DNA from: Acidiphilium sp.
GTDB lineage: Bacteria; Pseudomonadota; Alphaproteobacteria; Acetobacterales; Acetobacteraceae
Length of the DNA: 64,000 nucleotides
Direction of reading: 5' to 3'
Assembly: GCA_028688905.1 (NCBI GenBank)
Contig: JAQTXH010000005.1
Location: 162,096 to 226,095 of the forward strand
The number at the start of each line of letters is the position of its first letter. Positions within the stretch are counted from its first letter, which is position 1. The position numbers and the translations under genes were made by a program. This document shows, in pieces, positions 1 to 10,794 of this stretch. The notes beneath the pieces were generated by a model that saw only the letters and a program-made list of their open reading frames with translations, did no database searches and had not been told where the DNA came from.

Positions 1-1
1 C

Positions 2-487
2 CGCGCGCTCGACGCGTTCATGGCCGGCGGCGGTCTGCTGGTGATCGATACCGATGGCGGCGGTGCAAATCTGGCCGGGTCCGGTGCCGGGTTCGATCCG
101 GGGGCCGGTGCTGCGCTGCGCCACGCCACCGCGTGCCTCGCGATTCCGCCGCTCGAAACCCTGACCGATCGCGACACGCTGGCGCATACGTTTTTTCTCG
201 CGCGCCATTTTCCAGGAAGGTTCGATGGCGCGCCGGTGTTCATCGCGGCCAAGGGCGCGCGCGATGCCGACGGGGTCAGTCCGGTGGTGATCGGATCGAA
301 CGACTGGGCCGGGGCCTGGGCGGTCGATGGCGCGGGGATGCCGATGCGCGAATTGCTGCCGGGCGCGCCGGGGCAGCGCCAGGATGCCGACTGGTTCGGC
401 GTCAATCTCGTGATGTATGCGCTGACCGGCACCTATAAATCCGATCAGGTGCAGATCCCGGCGATCCTGCGCCGGCTTGCGCAATAA
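2..487 (+). CDS. DUF4159-domain protein, C-terminal part (5' end outside window)
   Basis: The reading frame is open from the first bases, so the gene begins upstream; the ATG at 20 is internal. About 161 residues are visible. They resemble the end of DUF4159 proteins, which have a glutamine-amidotransferase-like fold: a GGxLLVIDTDG strand near the start, a short HFPGRFDG segment, and SNDWAGAWAVD followed by GVNLVMYALTGTYKSDQV at the C-terminus, which is typical of the family. Biochemical function is unknown. Its TAA shares one base with the ATG of the next gene (TAATG), so the two are translationally coupled. In related bacteria this pair follows MoxR-type AAA ATPase and DUF58 genes, which would lie just outside the window. 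Confidence 0.75.
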   Translation, partial: RALDAFMAGGGLLVIDTDGGGANLAGSGAGFDPGAGAALRHATACLAIPPLETLTDRDTLAHTFFLARHFPGRFDGAPVFIAAKGARDADGVSPVVIGSNDWAGAWAVDGAGMPMRELLPGAPGQRQDADWFGVNLVMYALTGTYKSDQVQIPAILRRLAQ

Positions 488-2499
488 TGCTTCCGATCGG
501 ATTCGCACCGCTGGTCCCGGTACCGGCATTGGCAGCGCTGGCGGTGCTGGCCGGACTCGTCGTGCTGCTCGGGCTGGTGCGGCGGGCGCGCGGGGCGATG
601 CTGCGCGCGCTGGGGTTCGCCCTGCTGCTCGGCGTCCTCGCCGGGCCGCGCTGGCTGGTGCGGACCACGACGCCATTGCCCGACATCGCCCTGGTGATCC
701 GCGACCGCTCGCCCTCGATGGCGATCGGTAACCGGACCCGTCTCGCCGATGTCGCGTTTCATCATCTGGTCACGACCCTGCCGCCGGACACGAGGCTGCG
801 CGTGGCGACCGTGAGCGGGTCGCATGACGACGGAAAGCCGCTGTTTGCCACTTTGCGCGCCGCCCTCGCAGCCATCCCGCCCGATCGGCTGGCCGGGGTG
901 GTGGCGATTACGGACGGCGAGGCGACGGATAAGCCGGTCGCGGTGCCGTCCGGCGTTCCGGTGTCCGCGCTGCTGGCGGCATCGGGCAACCAGACCGATC
1001 GCACGCTCAGCCTGATCGCGGCACCGCGCTATGGCCTCGTCGGGCATCATGTGACGTTGCGGTTCGTGGTGCGCGACCATGGCGTCGATGATCGTGGCAC
1101 GAAGGTGCCGGTGCGCGTGTCGGTCGATGGCAAAATCGCGGCACGGGTGATGGCCTCGGTCGATGCGCCGATGAGCGTTCCCCTCAGGATTGCCCATGCC
1201 GGCACCTCGGTGGTCGCTGTGGCGGCGCAACCGCTGGCGGGGGAAGTGTCGGTCGCGAATGATCAGGCGGTGTTCGATCTGGCGGGGGTGCGGCGACGGC
1301 TGACCGTGCTGCTGATCGCCGGCGCGCCGAACCCCGGCTTGCGCACCTGGCGGCTGCTGCTGAAGGCCGACCCGGCGGTGCGGCTGGTCAATTTCACCAT
1401 CCTGCGCCTGCCGGCCGAACCGCTCGCCGCTCCGGTGCGCGACATGGCGCTGATCCCGTTTCCGGTTAACCAGCTGTTCGGGCGCGACCTCGGCAAATTC
1501 GACCTGATCATCCTCGACCAATTCGCCAACGATGACCTGCTGCTGCCGCCCTACCTCGCCAATATCACCAGCCATATCCGGGCGGGCGGGGCGCTGCTGA
1601 TCGAGGCGGGGGCCGAATTCGAAGGCGAAAACTCGCTCGACCGCTCGCCGCTGGAGCCGATCCTGCCGGCGCGACCGTTCGGGGCCGGCACTGTCACCGG
1701 TGACTTCACGCCGGTGCTGACCCAGGATGGCCAGCGCGATCCGGTCACCGCCGCGCTGGCGCATGATCACCTCGGCCCCTGGTATCGCTATGAAAGCGTC
1801 CAGAAAATCGGCGGCGTCACCCTGCTGCGCACCCCCGGCCCGGCCCGCGCGCCGCTGCTCATTCTGGCGCACGCCGGCAAGGGACGGGTCGCGATGCTGT
1901 TGTCGGACCAGTTCTGGCTCTGGGCGCGCGGCGCACTGGCGCATGATCCCGCAATGGCCGGGCCGGCGGAGCCGCTGCTGCGCCGGACAGTTCACTGGCT
2001 GCTCGGCGAACCCTCGCTGGCGGCACGGCAACTGAACGCCCGGTTCGACGGCGATACCCTCACGATTGAACGGCGCTCGCTGCATGGTGGCCCCGCCGGA
2101 TCGGCGGTGGTGACCGACCCGGCGGGTACCGCGTCGACCATAACCCTGCATCGCACCGGACCCGGACGCTACGCGGCGACAATGAAAACGAGCGAGGCCG
2201 GCGTCTGGCAGGTGCGGGCGCAGGGGATGACCGCCTATGCCGGGATGGCGGACGATAATCCGAAGGAACAGGAGGATTTGGCAGCGACCGACCGGGTGTT
2301 TGGCCCGATTGCGGATCGCACCGGGGGGCGAAACGTCTGGCTAGGTGGTACCCCAAAGCCGGGTTGGGTCGGATTGCTGCACCGAAGACACGCCGCATTG
2401 GTGACCGGCGCGCGCGACATCCCGATCCCGCCGGCTCTGCCGACGGTAATCCTTGCCCTCGCGCTGCTGGCGGCGGCGTGGTGGCGGGAGCGGGGTTAG
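487..2499 (+). CDS. Large membrane protein of the MoxR/DUF58/DUF4159 cluster
   Basis: The 670-residue product has two hydrophobic segments at its N-terminus (about residues 8-30 and 38-55) and one near the C-terminus (about 646-663), with a large domain between them. The middle contains a VWA-like stretch beginning LVIRDRSPSMAIG, with DxSxS only partly kept (here RDRSPS), and later a strand-turn region LLIAGAPNPGLRTWR followed by FDLIILDQF, reminiscent of class I glutamine-amidotransferase-like domains. This arrangement matches membrane proteins encoded after DUF4159 genes in alphaproteobacteria, whose function is unknown. Start overlap with the preceding stop supports the ATG at 487. No catalytic assignment can be supported. 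Confidence 0.75.
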   Translation: MLPIGFAPLVPVPALAALAVLAGLVVLLGLVRRARGAMLRALGFALLLGVLAGPRWLVRTTTPLPDIALVIRDRSPSMAIGNRTRLADVAFHHLVTTLPPDTRLRVATVSGSHDDGKPLFATLRAALAAIPPDRLAGVVAITDGEATDKPVAVPSGVPVSALLAASGNQTDRTLSLIAAPRYGLVGHHVTLRFVVRDHGVDDRGTKVPVRVSVDGKIAARVMASVDAPMSVPLRIAHAGTSVVAVAAQPLAGEVSVANDQAVFDLAGVRRRLTVLLIAGAPNPGLRTWRLLLKADPAVRLVNFTILRLPAEPLAAPVRDMALIPFPVNQLFGRDLGKFDLIILDQFANDDLLLPPYLANITSHIRAGGALLIEAGAEFEGENSLDRSPLEPILPARPFGAGTVTGDFTPVLTQDGQRDPVTAALAHDHLGPWYRYESVQKIGGVTLLRTPGPARAPLLILAHAGKGRVAMLLSDQFWLWARGALAHDPAMAGPAEPLLRRTVHWLLGEPSLAARQLNARFDGDTLTIERRSLHGGPAGSAVVTDPAGTASTITLHRTGPGRYAATMKTSEAGVWQVRAQGMTAYAGMADDNPKEQEDLAATDRVFGPIADRTGGRNVWLGGTPKPGWVGLLHRRHAALVTGARDIPIPPALPTVILALALLAAAWWRERG

Positions 2500-2575
2500 A
2501 ACATGATCATCGGTTATCCTCATCGGTTCAGACGGAATTGGCTGAAGCGATAAAGATGGTCGCTGAAAGATCGGT

Positions 2576-3499
2576 CTAAACGCTCAGCGTCTTGCCGAAT
2601 ACCGTGCGGCCCATGATGTCGATGAAGTCGAGATGCACACTCTGCGCCACGACCGTGACGGCAAGGAAGCCGTGGTCGCCGGAGCAATAGCCCTGGCGGC
2701 TCGGTGTGCCGGTATCGTAGGTTTCCGAGCCGGCCCCGGTGGTAACGTAGCTGATCCCGGTCATTTCGACGTATTGCATCGAGTGGTCGTGGCCGTTGAT
2801 GTAGAGCGCTACATTGTGGCGGCGCAGGATCGGTTCGAAGGCGGCGATCATGTCCGGCTGGTCGTGGCCGGGGCCGCCGAGGGCGGTGTAGAGCGGGTGA
2901 TGGCCGATGACGATTTTCCAGCGCGCGGTCGATTTTGCGAGGGCGGCATCGAGCCAGGCACGCTGGGCGTGCGGGTTCTGGCCGGTGGTGTTGGTGGTGG
3001 TGCCGGCGTATTTGCGGATGAAGGGCGAAGTGTCGAGGTAGAAAATCTCGGCGTGCCGGTTATCGGGCAGGGCGATTTTGGTCGTGTAGTAACGGGCGGG
3101 CAGTCGCCAGCGGGTCGAATGGGCCGTGTAGTCAAGCTGGGCCTGGGTATTTCCGCGATAGTCATGGTTGCCGAGAATGATGTGCCAGGGGCGGTGTAGC
3201 GCGGCCTCGGTATAGACGTTTTCAAAACTGGTTCGCCACTGCGGATCGTGGATGCTGGAGACACCGGACTCATAAAAATTATCGCCGGCGGAGACAATGA
3301 ATTCAGGGTTGGCAAGCGTTGCCGCCGCCGCCATCGCGGTGCCGACCGCGCGCTGGTGATGCGCGCCGTCGCGGCCCCAGTCGCCGATGACGAAGAATTT
3401 TGAGCTTGCTCCCGCTGCCATCGCAGGGGCGGTGGCGAGCAGCGAAACCGCGCCGAGTTCGGCGGTGGATTCCAGAAAACGGCGGCGGGAAATACTCAT
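2576..3499 (-). CDS. Exported metallophosphoesterase, purple acid phosphatase type
   Basis: The 307-residue protein begins with a twin-arginine-like leader (SRRRFLES, then a hydrophobic stretch to about residue 30), so it is probably exported. It carries the calcineurin-like metal-ligand series in order: GDWG (Asp40), GDNFYE (Asp73, Asn74, Tyr76), GNHD (Asn111, His112), IGHHP (His200) and NGHDH (His237, His239). The Tyr after GDN and the overall order fit the tartrate-resistant (type 5) acid phosphatase group. It would hydrolyse phosphomonoesters in the periplasm. It is a single gene convergent with the upstream membrane-protein gene. Substrate is unknown; a phosphate-supply role is inference. 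Confidence 0.85.
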   Translation of the reverse strand: MSISRRRFLESTAELGAVSLLATAPAMAAGASSKFFVIGDWGRDGAHHQRAVGTAMAAAATLANPEFIVSAGDNFYESGVSSIHDPQWRTSFENVYTEAALHRPWHIILGNHDYRGNTQAQLDYTAHSTRWRLPARYYTTKIALPDNRHAEIFYLDTSPFIRKYAGTTTNTTGQNPHAQRAWLDAALAKSTARWKIVIGHHPLYTALGGPGHDQPDMIAAFEPILRRHNVALYINGHDHSMQYVEMTGISYVTTGAGSETYDTGTPSRQGYCSGDHGFLAVTVVAQSVHLDFIDIMGRTVFGKTLSV

Positions 3500-3569
3500 G
3501 AGGCGTCCTTGGTCGGTTCGACGGCTACTTTATCCCGACCAGGGACGCTTGTCATATGGCGGTTCGGTG

Positions 3570-4172
3570 TCAGGCCGCGAGTTTCGCCGCGATCTCGGCG
3601 ACGTGCTTGCCCTGCGCGCGGGCGAGGGCGCGTTCGTTGGCACTCGGAACGCGCGAGCCATCGCTGTTCGATATCGTGGTGGCACCATAGGGGGTGCCGC
3701 CGGTGATTTCAGTCATGATGGTCAGTTCGGGATTGGAATAGGGCACCCCGACCACAATCATGCCGTGATGGAACAGCGTGGTGTGAAACGAGGTGATGGT
3801 GGTTTCCTGGCCGCCATGCTGGGTGCCGGTACTCGCGAACACCGAACCCACCTTGCCGATCAAGGCTCCCTTGGCCCAGAGGCCGCCGGTCTGATCGAGG
3901 AAGTTGCGCATCTGGCCGCACATGTTACCGAACCGGGTGGGGGTGCCGAAAATGATCGCGTCATAATCAGCGAGTTCGCCGGGGGTGGCGATCGGGGCGG
4001 CCTGATCGGTCTTGGCATGGATCGCCTTGAGGGTTTCTTCCGGCATGGTTTCGGGAACGCGCTTGAGGGTGACAGTGCTGCCGGCGACGCCCTTGGCACC
4101 TTCGGCGACGGCACCGGCCATGGTTTCGACGTGGCCCCACGTGCTGTAATAAAGGATCAGGATCTTAGCCAT
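3570..4172 (-). CDS. wrbA: NAD(P)H:quinone oxidoreductase WrbA, type IV
   Basis: The 200-residue product has a flavodoxin-like fold. It starts with [11 protein letters not shown], the FMN phosphate loop, and contains the WrbA signatures [11 protein letters not shown] at about 93-103, [12 protein letters not shown] at about 131-142, and a C-terminal [11 protein letters not shown]. Length matches the family (about 200). The family reduces quinones by two electrons with NAD(P)H, limiting semiquinone formation in the cytoplasm. The gene stands alone, 71 bp from the phosphatase start region and 86 bp from thiL on the other side. No regulator or operon partner is apparent. Confidence 0.93.
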   Translation of the reverse strand: MAKILILYYSTWGHVETMAGAVAEGAKGVAGSTVTLKRVPETMPEETLKAIHAKTDQAAPIATPGELADYDAIIFGTPTRFGNMCGQMRNFLDQTGGLWAKGALIGKVGSVFASTGTQHGGQETTITSFHTTLFHHGMIVVGVPYSNPELTIMTEITGGTPYGATTISNSDGSRVPSANERALARAQGKHVAEIAAKLAA

Positions 4173-4257
4173 GATGATGCTCCGTTACGGTTGATCGGTC
4201 CGCACGACATAGGCGCGATATCGTTCGATATCAAATGATATTTTTAGGACGGCAGGG

Positions 4258-5199
4258 TCAAAAATGCTGCCAGCCCGGGTGGGCGAACGCCATGACGACT
4301 CCGTGGCCATCGGTCACCACGATTTTGCGGTGCGAATCGGTGAAAACGCCAATTCTGGTGATTGGTACCGGCGCGCACGCTGCCCGCAGGGCCGGTTCGG
4401 TCCCCGCCGGGGCCGCCAAGACTAATTCGTAGTCGTCGCCGCCGGTCAGGCGGGTTTCCAGCCACGCCTCGCCCGCTGCGCGCGCGGGTACCGATGCCGG
4501 TACCAGCGCCGCCTCGATTTCCGCGCCGAGTCCGGAATTTTCGCAAATATGCCCCAGATCCTGCACCAACCCATCGGAGACATCGATCGCGGCGTGAACC
4601 CAGGATGCCAACCGCAATCCGATACGCGGTTCCGGCAATAATCGCCGTTCGCGAAAATACCCGGTAGGGTCAGCAAGCTTGCCGCGTGCCGCCTCAAGCC
4701 CCAGTACGGCGTCACCGATGGTTCCGGTCACGAACACGGCATCGCCGGCGCGGGCACCGGCACGGTGCCACGCCAAACCCGGGGCGACGTGGCCGATCAT
4801 CGTCACCGAGGTCATCACCGGGCCGGGGGTCGATGTGCTGTCGCCGCCAAACAGCGCAATGCCGAATTTTTGCTGATCCAGCCTCAATCCGTCGGCAAAG
4901 TCTGCCAGCCACGTCTCGGGCGTATCGGCGCGCAACGCGGTGGTCAATAAATAACCGATCGGTTCGGCCCCCATCGCCGCCAGATCCGAAAGGTTCCGGC
5001 GCAGTAGTTTGCGCGCGACGCAATCCGGCGGGTCGTCGGGCAGGAAATGCACGCCTTCGACCATCTGATCGACGGTCAGGACCAGGCTTGTGCCGGCCGG
5101 CGGCGTCCATACCGCCGCATCGTCGGTCAGTCCGAGCGCTGCTTCATTTGCCAGTGGCGCGAAATACCGCGCGATCCGGTCGAACTCACCACCGCTCAC
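4258..5199 (-). CDS. thiL: Thiamine-monophosphate kinase
   Basis: The 313-residue protein carries the ThiL pattern: GLTDDAAVWTPP near residue 22, the metal-binding VDQMVEGVHF near 43, RRNLSDLAAMGAEP near 68, FGGDSTSTPGPV near 115, and DVSDGLVQDLGHI near 206. ThiL phosphorylates thiamine monophosphate with ATP to thiamine diphosphate, the last step of the pathway, in the cytoplasm. It is the last gene of the reverse-strand operon; its ATG overlaps the nusB stop by 4 bp (ATGA), so translation is coupled. nusB-thiL adjacency behind ribH is common in bacteria, which supports the call. Confidence 0.95.
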   Translation of the reverse strand: MSGGEFDRIARYFAPLANEAALGLTDDAAVWTPPAGTSLVLTVDQMVEGVHFLPDDPPDCVARKLLRRNLSDLAAMGAEPIGYLLTTALRADTPETWLADFADGLRLDQQKFGIALFGGDSTSTPGPVMTSVTMIGHVAPGLAWHRAGARAGDAVFVTGTIGDAVLGLEAARGKLADPTGYFRERRLLPEPRIGLRLASWVHAAIDVSDGLVQDLGHICENSGLGAEIEAALVPASVPARAAGEAWLETRLTGGDDYELVLAAPAGTEPALRAACAPVPITRIGVFTDSHRKIVVTDGHGVVMAFAHPGWQHF

Positions 5200-5696
5200 C
5201 CCGCTTCGCTCTCCGCGAATTCGTGCGGCCTTAAAATCCGTGCCATGCGGTCAAGCACCGCATTACCGAGTTGCACGGCGTCGTCTTTCAAAAATCCGTG
5301 GGCGACATCGAGATATTCGTTGATCACCACCCGCGGCGGCGGACCATCGGTCATCCATAATTCCGCCCCGGCCGCCCGCAGCAATGCGCGTAGCACCGGG
5401 TCAAGCCGGGTCATCGGCCAAACTTCCGGCAAAAGACTGACAATCATCGGATCGATTACGTCCTGCTGCTCGGTGGCGATCCGGACGATCCGTGCAAATA
5501 GCGGTGCATGCGCTTCCGGCACCCGGCCATCTGCAACGCCGGGTTTGCCTGGCACCTCCCCGATCCGGTAGCGGATGAACTGGTCGATCACGGTTTCGGC
5601 GGTTTCGCCATTCTGCTCGCACTGATACAAAGCCTGCACCGCCGCCACGCGCGCGAGGGTGCGTGGCCGCACGCCCTTGCCAACCGGCAACCTCAC
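5196..5696 (-). CDS. nusB: Transcription antitermination factor NusB
   Basis: The 166-residue all-helical protein has the NusB RNA-binding N-terminus (RTLARVAAVQALYQCEQ) and the conserved C-terminal helices with VVINEYLDVAHGF and ending GNAVLDRMAR. NusB with NusE/S10 binds boxA in rRNA leaders and promotes antitermination. The gene overlaps both neighbours by 4 bp: ribH upstream and thiL downstream. The annotated ATG starts inside the ribH stop codon, as is usual for this gene pair. Confidence 0.94.
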   Translation of the reverse strand: MRLPVGKGVRPRTLARVAAVQALYQCEQNGETAETVIDQFIRYRIGEVPGKPGVADGRVPEAHAPLFARIVRIATEQQDVIDPMIVSLLPEVWPMTRLDPVLRALLRAAGAELWMTDGPPPRVVINEYLDVAHGFLKDDAVQLGNAVLDRMARILRPHEFAESEAG

Positions 5697-6175
5697 GCCG
5701 CCCCCAGACGACGTGCCAGCGCGATCTGCTTGAGGCAGGCGACCGCCGCCTCCGCCCCTTTGTTAGGGCCGGTCTCGGCGGATCGCGCCTCGGCTTGCGC
5801 AATCGTGTCCACCGTCAGCAGGGCGGTGCCGAGGCAGATGCCATATTGCAGGGCCACGTTCATCAACCCGTTCATCGCGCCATTGCAGATATACTCATAA
5901 TGATCGGTCTCGCCGCGCACCACGCAGCCGAGCGCCACAAACCCGTCAAACCGGGTTTTACCACGCAACGCAATCCGCAGGGCTTGTGGAAGTTCATAGG
6001 CACCTGCCACATCGACGGCCTCGAAGCGTGCGCCGGCCTGGCGCAATGTCACCTCCGCCGCCGCAGTCATGCCATCGACGATGCCGCGATAATACGGCGC
6101 ACGGATCAACAGGATGTGTGGGGCCTCGCCCGGCACGACCGGCGCTTCCGGGGCGAGCGCATCGGCGGTACTCAT
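5693..6175 (-). CDS. ribH: 6,7-dimethyl-8-ribityllumazine synthase
   Basis: The 160-residue protein joins 5-amino-6-ribitylaminouracil with 3,4-dihydroxy-2-butanone 4-phosphate to make lumazine, the penultimate step of riboflavin synthesis. It shows the family order: APYYRGIVDGM near residue 25, VAGAYELP near 56, FVALGCVVRGETDHYEYI near 79-96 including the catalytic His in TDHYE, and NGLMNVALQYG near 105. A short unconserved 16-residue N-terminus precedes the core. Start and stop overlap ribB and nusB by 4 bp. RibH forms icosahedral or decameric shells in other bacteria; which one here cannot be told. Confidence 0.95.
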   Translation of the reverse strand: MSTADALAPEAPVVPGEAPHILLIRAPYYRGIVDGMTAAAEVTLRQAGARFEAVDVAGAYELPQALRIALRGKTRFDGFVALGCVVRGETDHYEYICNGAMNGLMNVALQYGICLGTALLTVDTIAQAEARSAETGPNKGAEAAVACLKQIALARRLGAA

Positions 6176-7329
6176 GGCGTGGCCTTATCCTCGATCGGCA
6201 ATTGATCCACGATGTTCAACCCGTACCCCTCCAGCCCGATAACAGCGCGTTTGTGGTTCGACAGCAGGATCATGTCGCGCACCCCCAGATCGTTCAGAAT
6301 TTGCGCCCCAATGCCATAGTCGCGCAATGCTGTGCGGGTTCTGGCCCCGCCCATGATCTGTGCCAACCGCGCCGAGACCGCATCGGATCGGGCCTCGCGG
6401 ATCAGCACGACAACGCCGCGTCCCGCTTCCGCGATCTGTGCCATCGCGCGGCGCAGATCGCGGATATGGGGACCGCCGAGAATGTCATCGATCGTGCTGA
6501 TCGCATGCATCCGCACCAACACCGGTTCATTCGCCATGACATCACCCTTGACCAGCGCGAGATGCTCGACATGATCGACGGTATTTTCGAAGCTGACCAT
6601 GCGCCATTGGTGACCCGCGCCATCGGTTACGGTGCCATCGCCAGTGCGGCGGACCAGTTTTTCGGTGCGGCGGCGATACGCGATCAAATCGGCGATCGTG
6701 CCGAGTTTCAGGTTATGATATTGCGCGAAGCTGACAAGGTCGGGCAACCGCGCCATGGTGCCGTCTTCGTTCATGATCTCGCAGATCACCCCGGCGGGCG
6801 TCAGCCCCGCCAGCCGCGCGATATCGACGGCCGCTTCGGTGTGGCCGGTGCGGACCAGCGTGCCGCCATCGCGTGCCATCAGCGGGAAAATATGGCCCGG
6901 CATCACAATGTCCGCAGCACCGGATTCGGGGTTGATCGCCACCGCGACGGTCCGTGCCCGGTCGGCCGCCGAAATGCCGGTGGTGACGCCCTCGCGCGCC
7001 TCGATCGAGATGGTGAAGGCGGTTTCGTGGCGCGACCCGTTCGATGGCACCATCATTTTCAAGCCGAGCGTCTCGCAGCGCGATTTTGTCAGCGCGAGGC
7101 AGATCAACCCGCGTGCGTGCTTGGCCATGAAATTGACCGCATCGGGAGTGGCGAACTGCGCCGGGATCACCAGATCGCCTTCATTTTCACGGTCTTCGTC
7201 ATCGACCAGGATGAACATCCGCCCCGCCCGCGCTTCATCGATGATTTCCGAAGCGGACGACAAGTAGGTTTGCAACGACCCAGTCTGCATTGACCCAGTC
7301 TGCATTGACGTAGTCTTGAACCGATCCAT
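6172..7329 (-). CDS. ribB: 3,4-dihydroxy-2-butanone 4-phosphate synthase with degenerate RibA-like C-terminal domain
   Basis: The 385-residue protein has an intact RibB half: [13 protein letters not shown], then [36 protein letters not shown] and [15 protein letters not shown] carry the known metal and substrate residues. The C-terminal half resembles GTP cyclohydrolase II ([15 protein letters not shown] and LEGYGLNIV remain), but the three zinc cysteines are absent: [18 protein letters not shown] stands where the family has Cys. The RQEGRGIG loop is also lost. It is therefore RibB plus an inactive RibA-like domain. I start at the second Met of the longer frame (7329), where ATG shares one base with the ribE stop (TGATG); an upstream ATG at 7338 is possible. 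The N-terminus contains a 15-bp tandem repeat. Confidence 0.92.
   Translation of the reverse strand: MDRFKTTSMQTGSMQTGSLQTYLSSASEIIDEARAGRMFILVDDEDRENEGDLVIPAQFATPDAVNFMAKHARGLICLALTKSRCETLGLKMMVPSNGSRHETAFTISIEAREGVTTGISAADRARTVAVAINPESGAADIVMPGHIFPLMARDGGTLVRTGHTEAAVDIARLAGLTPAGVICEIMNEDGTMARLPDLVSFAQYHNLKLGTIADLIAYRRRTEKLVRRTGDGTVTDGAGHQWRMVSFENTVDHVEHLALVKGDVMANEPVLVRMHAISTIDDILGGPHIRDLRRAMAQIAEAGRGVVVLIREARSDAVSARLAQIMGGARTRTALRDYGIGAQILNDLGVRDMILLSNHKRAVIGLEGYGLNIVDQLPIEDKATP
7271..7315. repeat. 15-bp tandem repeat, three copies, in the start of ribB
   Basis: Three contiguous 15-bp units (7271-7285, 7286-7300, 7301-7315) differ at only a few bases; the central unit reads TGCATTGACCCAGTC. 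On the reverse strand they encode repeated MQTGS-like pentapeptides before the conserved RibB core. Because the unit is a multiple of three, copy-number change would keep the frame. Confidence 0.9.
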
Positions 7330-7943
7330 CACGCACACTCCGCAAGCCGCGCGACATAGCGCGCCAGCATATCGATCTCGATATTCACCGCATCCCCTAC
7401 TGTCAGCCGGCCGAAGGTGGTGAGCTGCTCGGTATGCGGGATGATATTCACCCCGAATTCGCAGTCTTCGACCTCGTTCACCGTTAGTGAAACCCCGTTG
7501 ATCGCAACGCTGCCCTTGGGCGCGATGAACCGTGCCAGTTCGCGCGGCACCGCGAATCGCCAGCGGGTCGAGCCGCGCTCGGGTTGCATCGATACCACAG
7601 TACCTACGCCATCGACATGGCCGGACACCACGTGGCCGCCCAGCTCATCGCCCAGCCGCAGCGCGCGTTCCAGATTGATCGCGGTGCCGTCATTCCAGGT
7701 TCCGAGCGTGGTTTTCGAGAGTGTTTCGCCCGAAACATCCACCGCGAACCAGTCGACACCGACCTCGACCACGGTCAGGCAGCAGCCGGAGCAAGCCATC
7801 GAGGCCCCTAGGGCCATCGAGCCGAGATCGGCCCAATGGCCACGGCGCTCCGGCACTTCGATCACGAAACGGGCGTCGCGCTCCGGGGTTGGCGGCGTTT
7901 TGTGCCGCAGCCGCCCCACACCCGTGATAATGCCAGTAAACAT
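7329..7943 (-). CDS. ribE: Riboflavin synthase, alpha chain
   Basis: The 204-residue product begins [12 protein letters not shown], the diagnostic start of riboflavin synthase, and contains the two-fold internal repeat of lumazine-binding domains: MACSGCCLTV in the first half and VAINGVSLTVNEV in the second, with GHVVSGHVDGVGTV in between. It dismutates two lumazine molecules to riboflavin and the pyrimidine precursor. Its start overlaps the ribD stop by one base and its stop overlaps the preferred ribB start by one base, consistent with coupled synthesis of the pathway enzymes. Confidence 0.95.
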   Translation of the reverse strand: MFTGIITGVGRLRHKTPPTPERDARFVIEVPERRGHWADLGSMALGASMACSGCCLTVVEVGVDWFAVDVSGETLSKTTLGTWNDGTAINLERALRLGDELGGHVVSGHVDGVGTVVSMQPERGSTRWRFAVPRELARFIAPKGSVAINGVSLTVNEVEDCEFGVNIIPHTEQLTTFGRLTVGDAVNIEIDMLARYVARLAECA

Positions 7944-9037
7944 CAGTCAAGTCTCCGAAATGCCGCAAATCGGTCGTCACCGCTGATCGCGGTACCAACC
8001 ATCTTGAACCGTTTCGCCGCCGCCAGTTCCGCGGCACCGAACCCGGCAACCGCCACCACGCCATCGCCGCCGATCACCATGGGGGCGGTGAACCAGGCAA
8101 CGTGATCGACCAGATCGCTCCGCAGCAGCACCGCTGCCAGCACGCCCCCGCCCTCGACCAGCAACCTGGTGATGCCCGCGGCACCCAGTGCCTGCAACGC
8201 CGCCACCGGATCGACGCCGATTTCGGCCGCGGGTACCTCGAACAGCCGCGCCCCGAGCGAGGTAAACGCCTCACGTCGTGCCGGATCGGCCCCGTCGCGA
8301 TGCACGATCCAGAGGGGATGTTCGCCGGCACCGCGCGCCAGACGGCTGCTCAGCGGTAATCGCAAATGCGAATCGACCACCACCCGCACCATCGGTACCG
8401 CGCGATACCAATCGATCCGGCAGGTCAGTTCCGGATCATCGGCCAATGCGGTGCCGACCCCCACCATGACCGCGTCATGCGAGCCGCGCAAGGCGTGTGC
8501 GGCCCGGCGCGAGGCGTCGCCGGTGATCCACTGGCTGTCGCCGGCCCGTGTCGCGATCCGTCCATCCAGCGTGGTCGCGAGTTTCAGGGTGACCCATGGG
8601 CGGCCACGGGTGATCACCGAGACAAACCCGGCATTCACCTCGGCTGCGGCATCGGCACCGACGCCCTCGGTGGTCTCGATCCCGGCGTCGCGCAGCAAGG
8701 CGATCCCGGCTCCGTTCACGCGCGGATCGGGGTCGCGCGCCGCGATCACCACCCGGACGATTCCCGCTTCGATCAATGCCAGCGCACAAGGGGGCGTCTG
8801 GCCGTGATGGGCGCAGGGCTCCAGCGTGACATAGGCGGTCGCACCATGCGCTTTGGGGCCGGCCATTGCCAAAGCCTCGGTCTCGGCATGGGGCCGTCCG
8901 CCAGAGGCGGTGCGGCCACGGCCGATGACACGGCCATCACGTACAATCACGCAACCCACGCTCGGGTTCGGTGCGGTCTCGCCCAGACCGCGCCGCGCCA
9001 GCGCGATCGCGGCCCTCATATAGTCGGCATCGGTCAT
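7943..9037 (-). CDS. ribD: Bifunctional pyrimidine deaminase/reductase RibD
   Basis: The 364-residue enzyme has an N-terminal deaminase domain with the zinc motif: HAETEAL near residue 49 and the cysteines of [14 protein letters not shown] near 72-85. The C-terminal reductase domain (about 147-364) has the dihydrofolate-reductase-like fold, with [41 protein letters not shown] and LLVEGGGVL. It catalyses deamination and ribosyl reduction of the GTP-derived pyrimidine. Its ATG overlaps the nrdR stop by 4 bp. Both active sites look complete. Confidence 0.96.
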   Translation of the reverse strand: MTDADYMRAAIALARRGLGETAPNPSVGCVIVRDGRVIGRGRTASGGRPHAETEALAMAGPKAHGATAYVTLEPCAHHGQTPPCALALIEAGIVRVVIAARDPDPRVNGAGIALLRDAGIETTEGVGADAAAEVNAGFVSVITRGRPWVTLKLATTLDGRIATRAGDSQWITGDASRRAAHALRGSHDAVMVGVGTALADDPELTCRIDWYRAVPMVRVVVDSHLRLPLSSRLARGAGEHPLWIVHRDGADPARREAFTSLGARLFEVPAAEIGVDPVAALQALGAAGITRLLVEGGGVLAAVLLRSDLVDHVAWFTAPMVIGGDGVVAVAGFGAAELAAAKRFKMVGTAISGDDRFAAFRRLD

Positions 9038-9489
9038 TTCGGCGGGTCCATCGTGCCGAGAAAGGCTTTGAAATCCTTAGCCTCCCGGAAATCGCGATAC
9101 ACCGAGGCGAACCGCACATAGGCCACCGCATCGACCTCCTTGAGCGTGTCCATCACCAGTTCGCCGATCTCGTTGGAGGCGATTTCGGCCTCGCCCGAAG
9201 CTTCCAGCTTGCGGACGATACCATTGACGATGCGTTCGATCCGCTCATCCTCGACCGGCCGCTTGCGCAGGGCGATCCGCACCGAGCGCGCCAGCTTGTC
9301 GCGGTCGAACGCAACGTGGCGCTGATCGGCCTTCACCACCACGAGTTCGCGCAGCTGAACCCGCTCGATCGTGGTGAAGCGCTGGCTACACTGCGGGCAG
9401 AACCGCCGCCGGCGGATCGCGCTGCCATCCTCGGTTGGCCGGCTATCCTTGACCTGCGTGTCGGCCTCGCCGCAGAACGGGCAGCGCAT
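9034..9489 (-). CDS. nrdR: Transcriptional repressor NrdR
   Basis: The 151-residue protein starts with a zinc ribbon (Cys3, Cys6, Cys31, Cys34) followed by an ATP-cone domain (about residues 46-136: [20 protein letters not shown]). NrdR senses ATP/dATP and represses ribonucleotide reductase genes by binding paired NrdR boxes. It lies 6 bp after glyA and is coupled to ribD, the same gene order seen in many proteobacteria. I did not find a confident NrdR box pair in the window. An NrdJ-like orphan gene lies 12 kb away. Confidence 0.95.
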   Translation of the reverse strand: MRCPFCGEADTQVKDSRPTEDGSAIRRRRFCPQCSQRFTTIERVQLRELVVVKADQRHVAFDRDKLARSVRIALRKRPVEDERIERIVNGIVRKLEASGEAEIASNEIGELVMDTLKEVDAVAYVRFASVYRDFREAKDFKAFLGTMDPPK

Positions 9490-9495
9490 CGACCC

Positions 9496-10790
<1,295 letters not shown>

Positions 10791-10794
<4 letters not shown>

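Noticed and set aside
445..2151. Long reverse-strand open frame (568 codons) opposite the membrane-protein gene
   Set aside because: Its composition (Arg/Gln/His-rich) is typical of a shadow frame in GC-rich DNA, and the plus-strand gene has membrane segments and coupling to its neighbour.
5986..7293. 435-codon plus-strand frame opposite ribB and ribH
   Set aside because: Antisense shadow of two well-recognised genes.
6172..7329. Fully bifunctional RibBA
   Set aside because: The RibA half has no zinc cysteines or catalytic loop.
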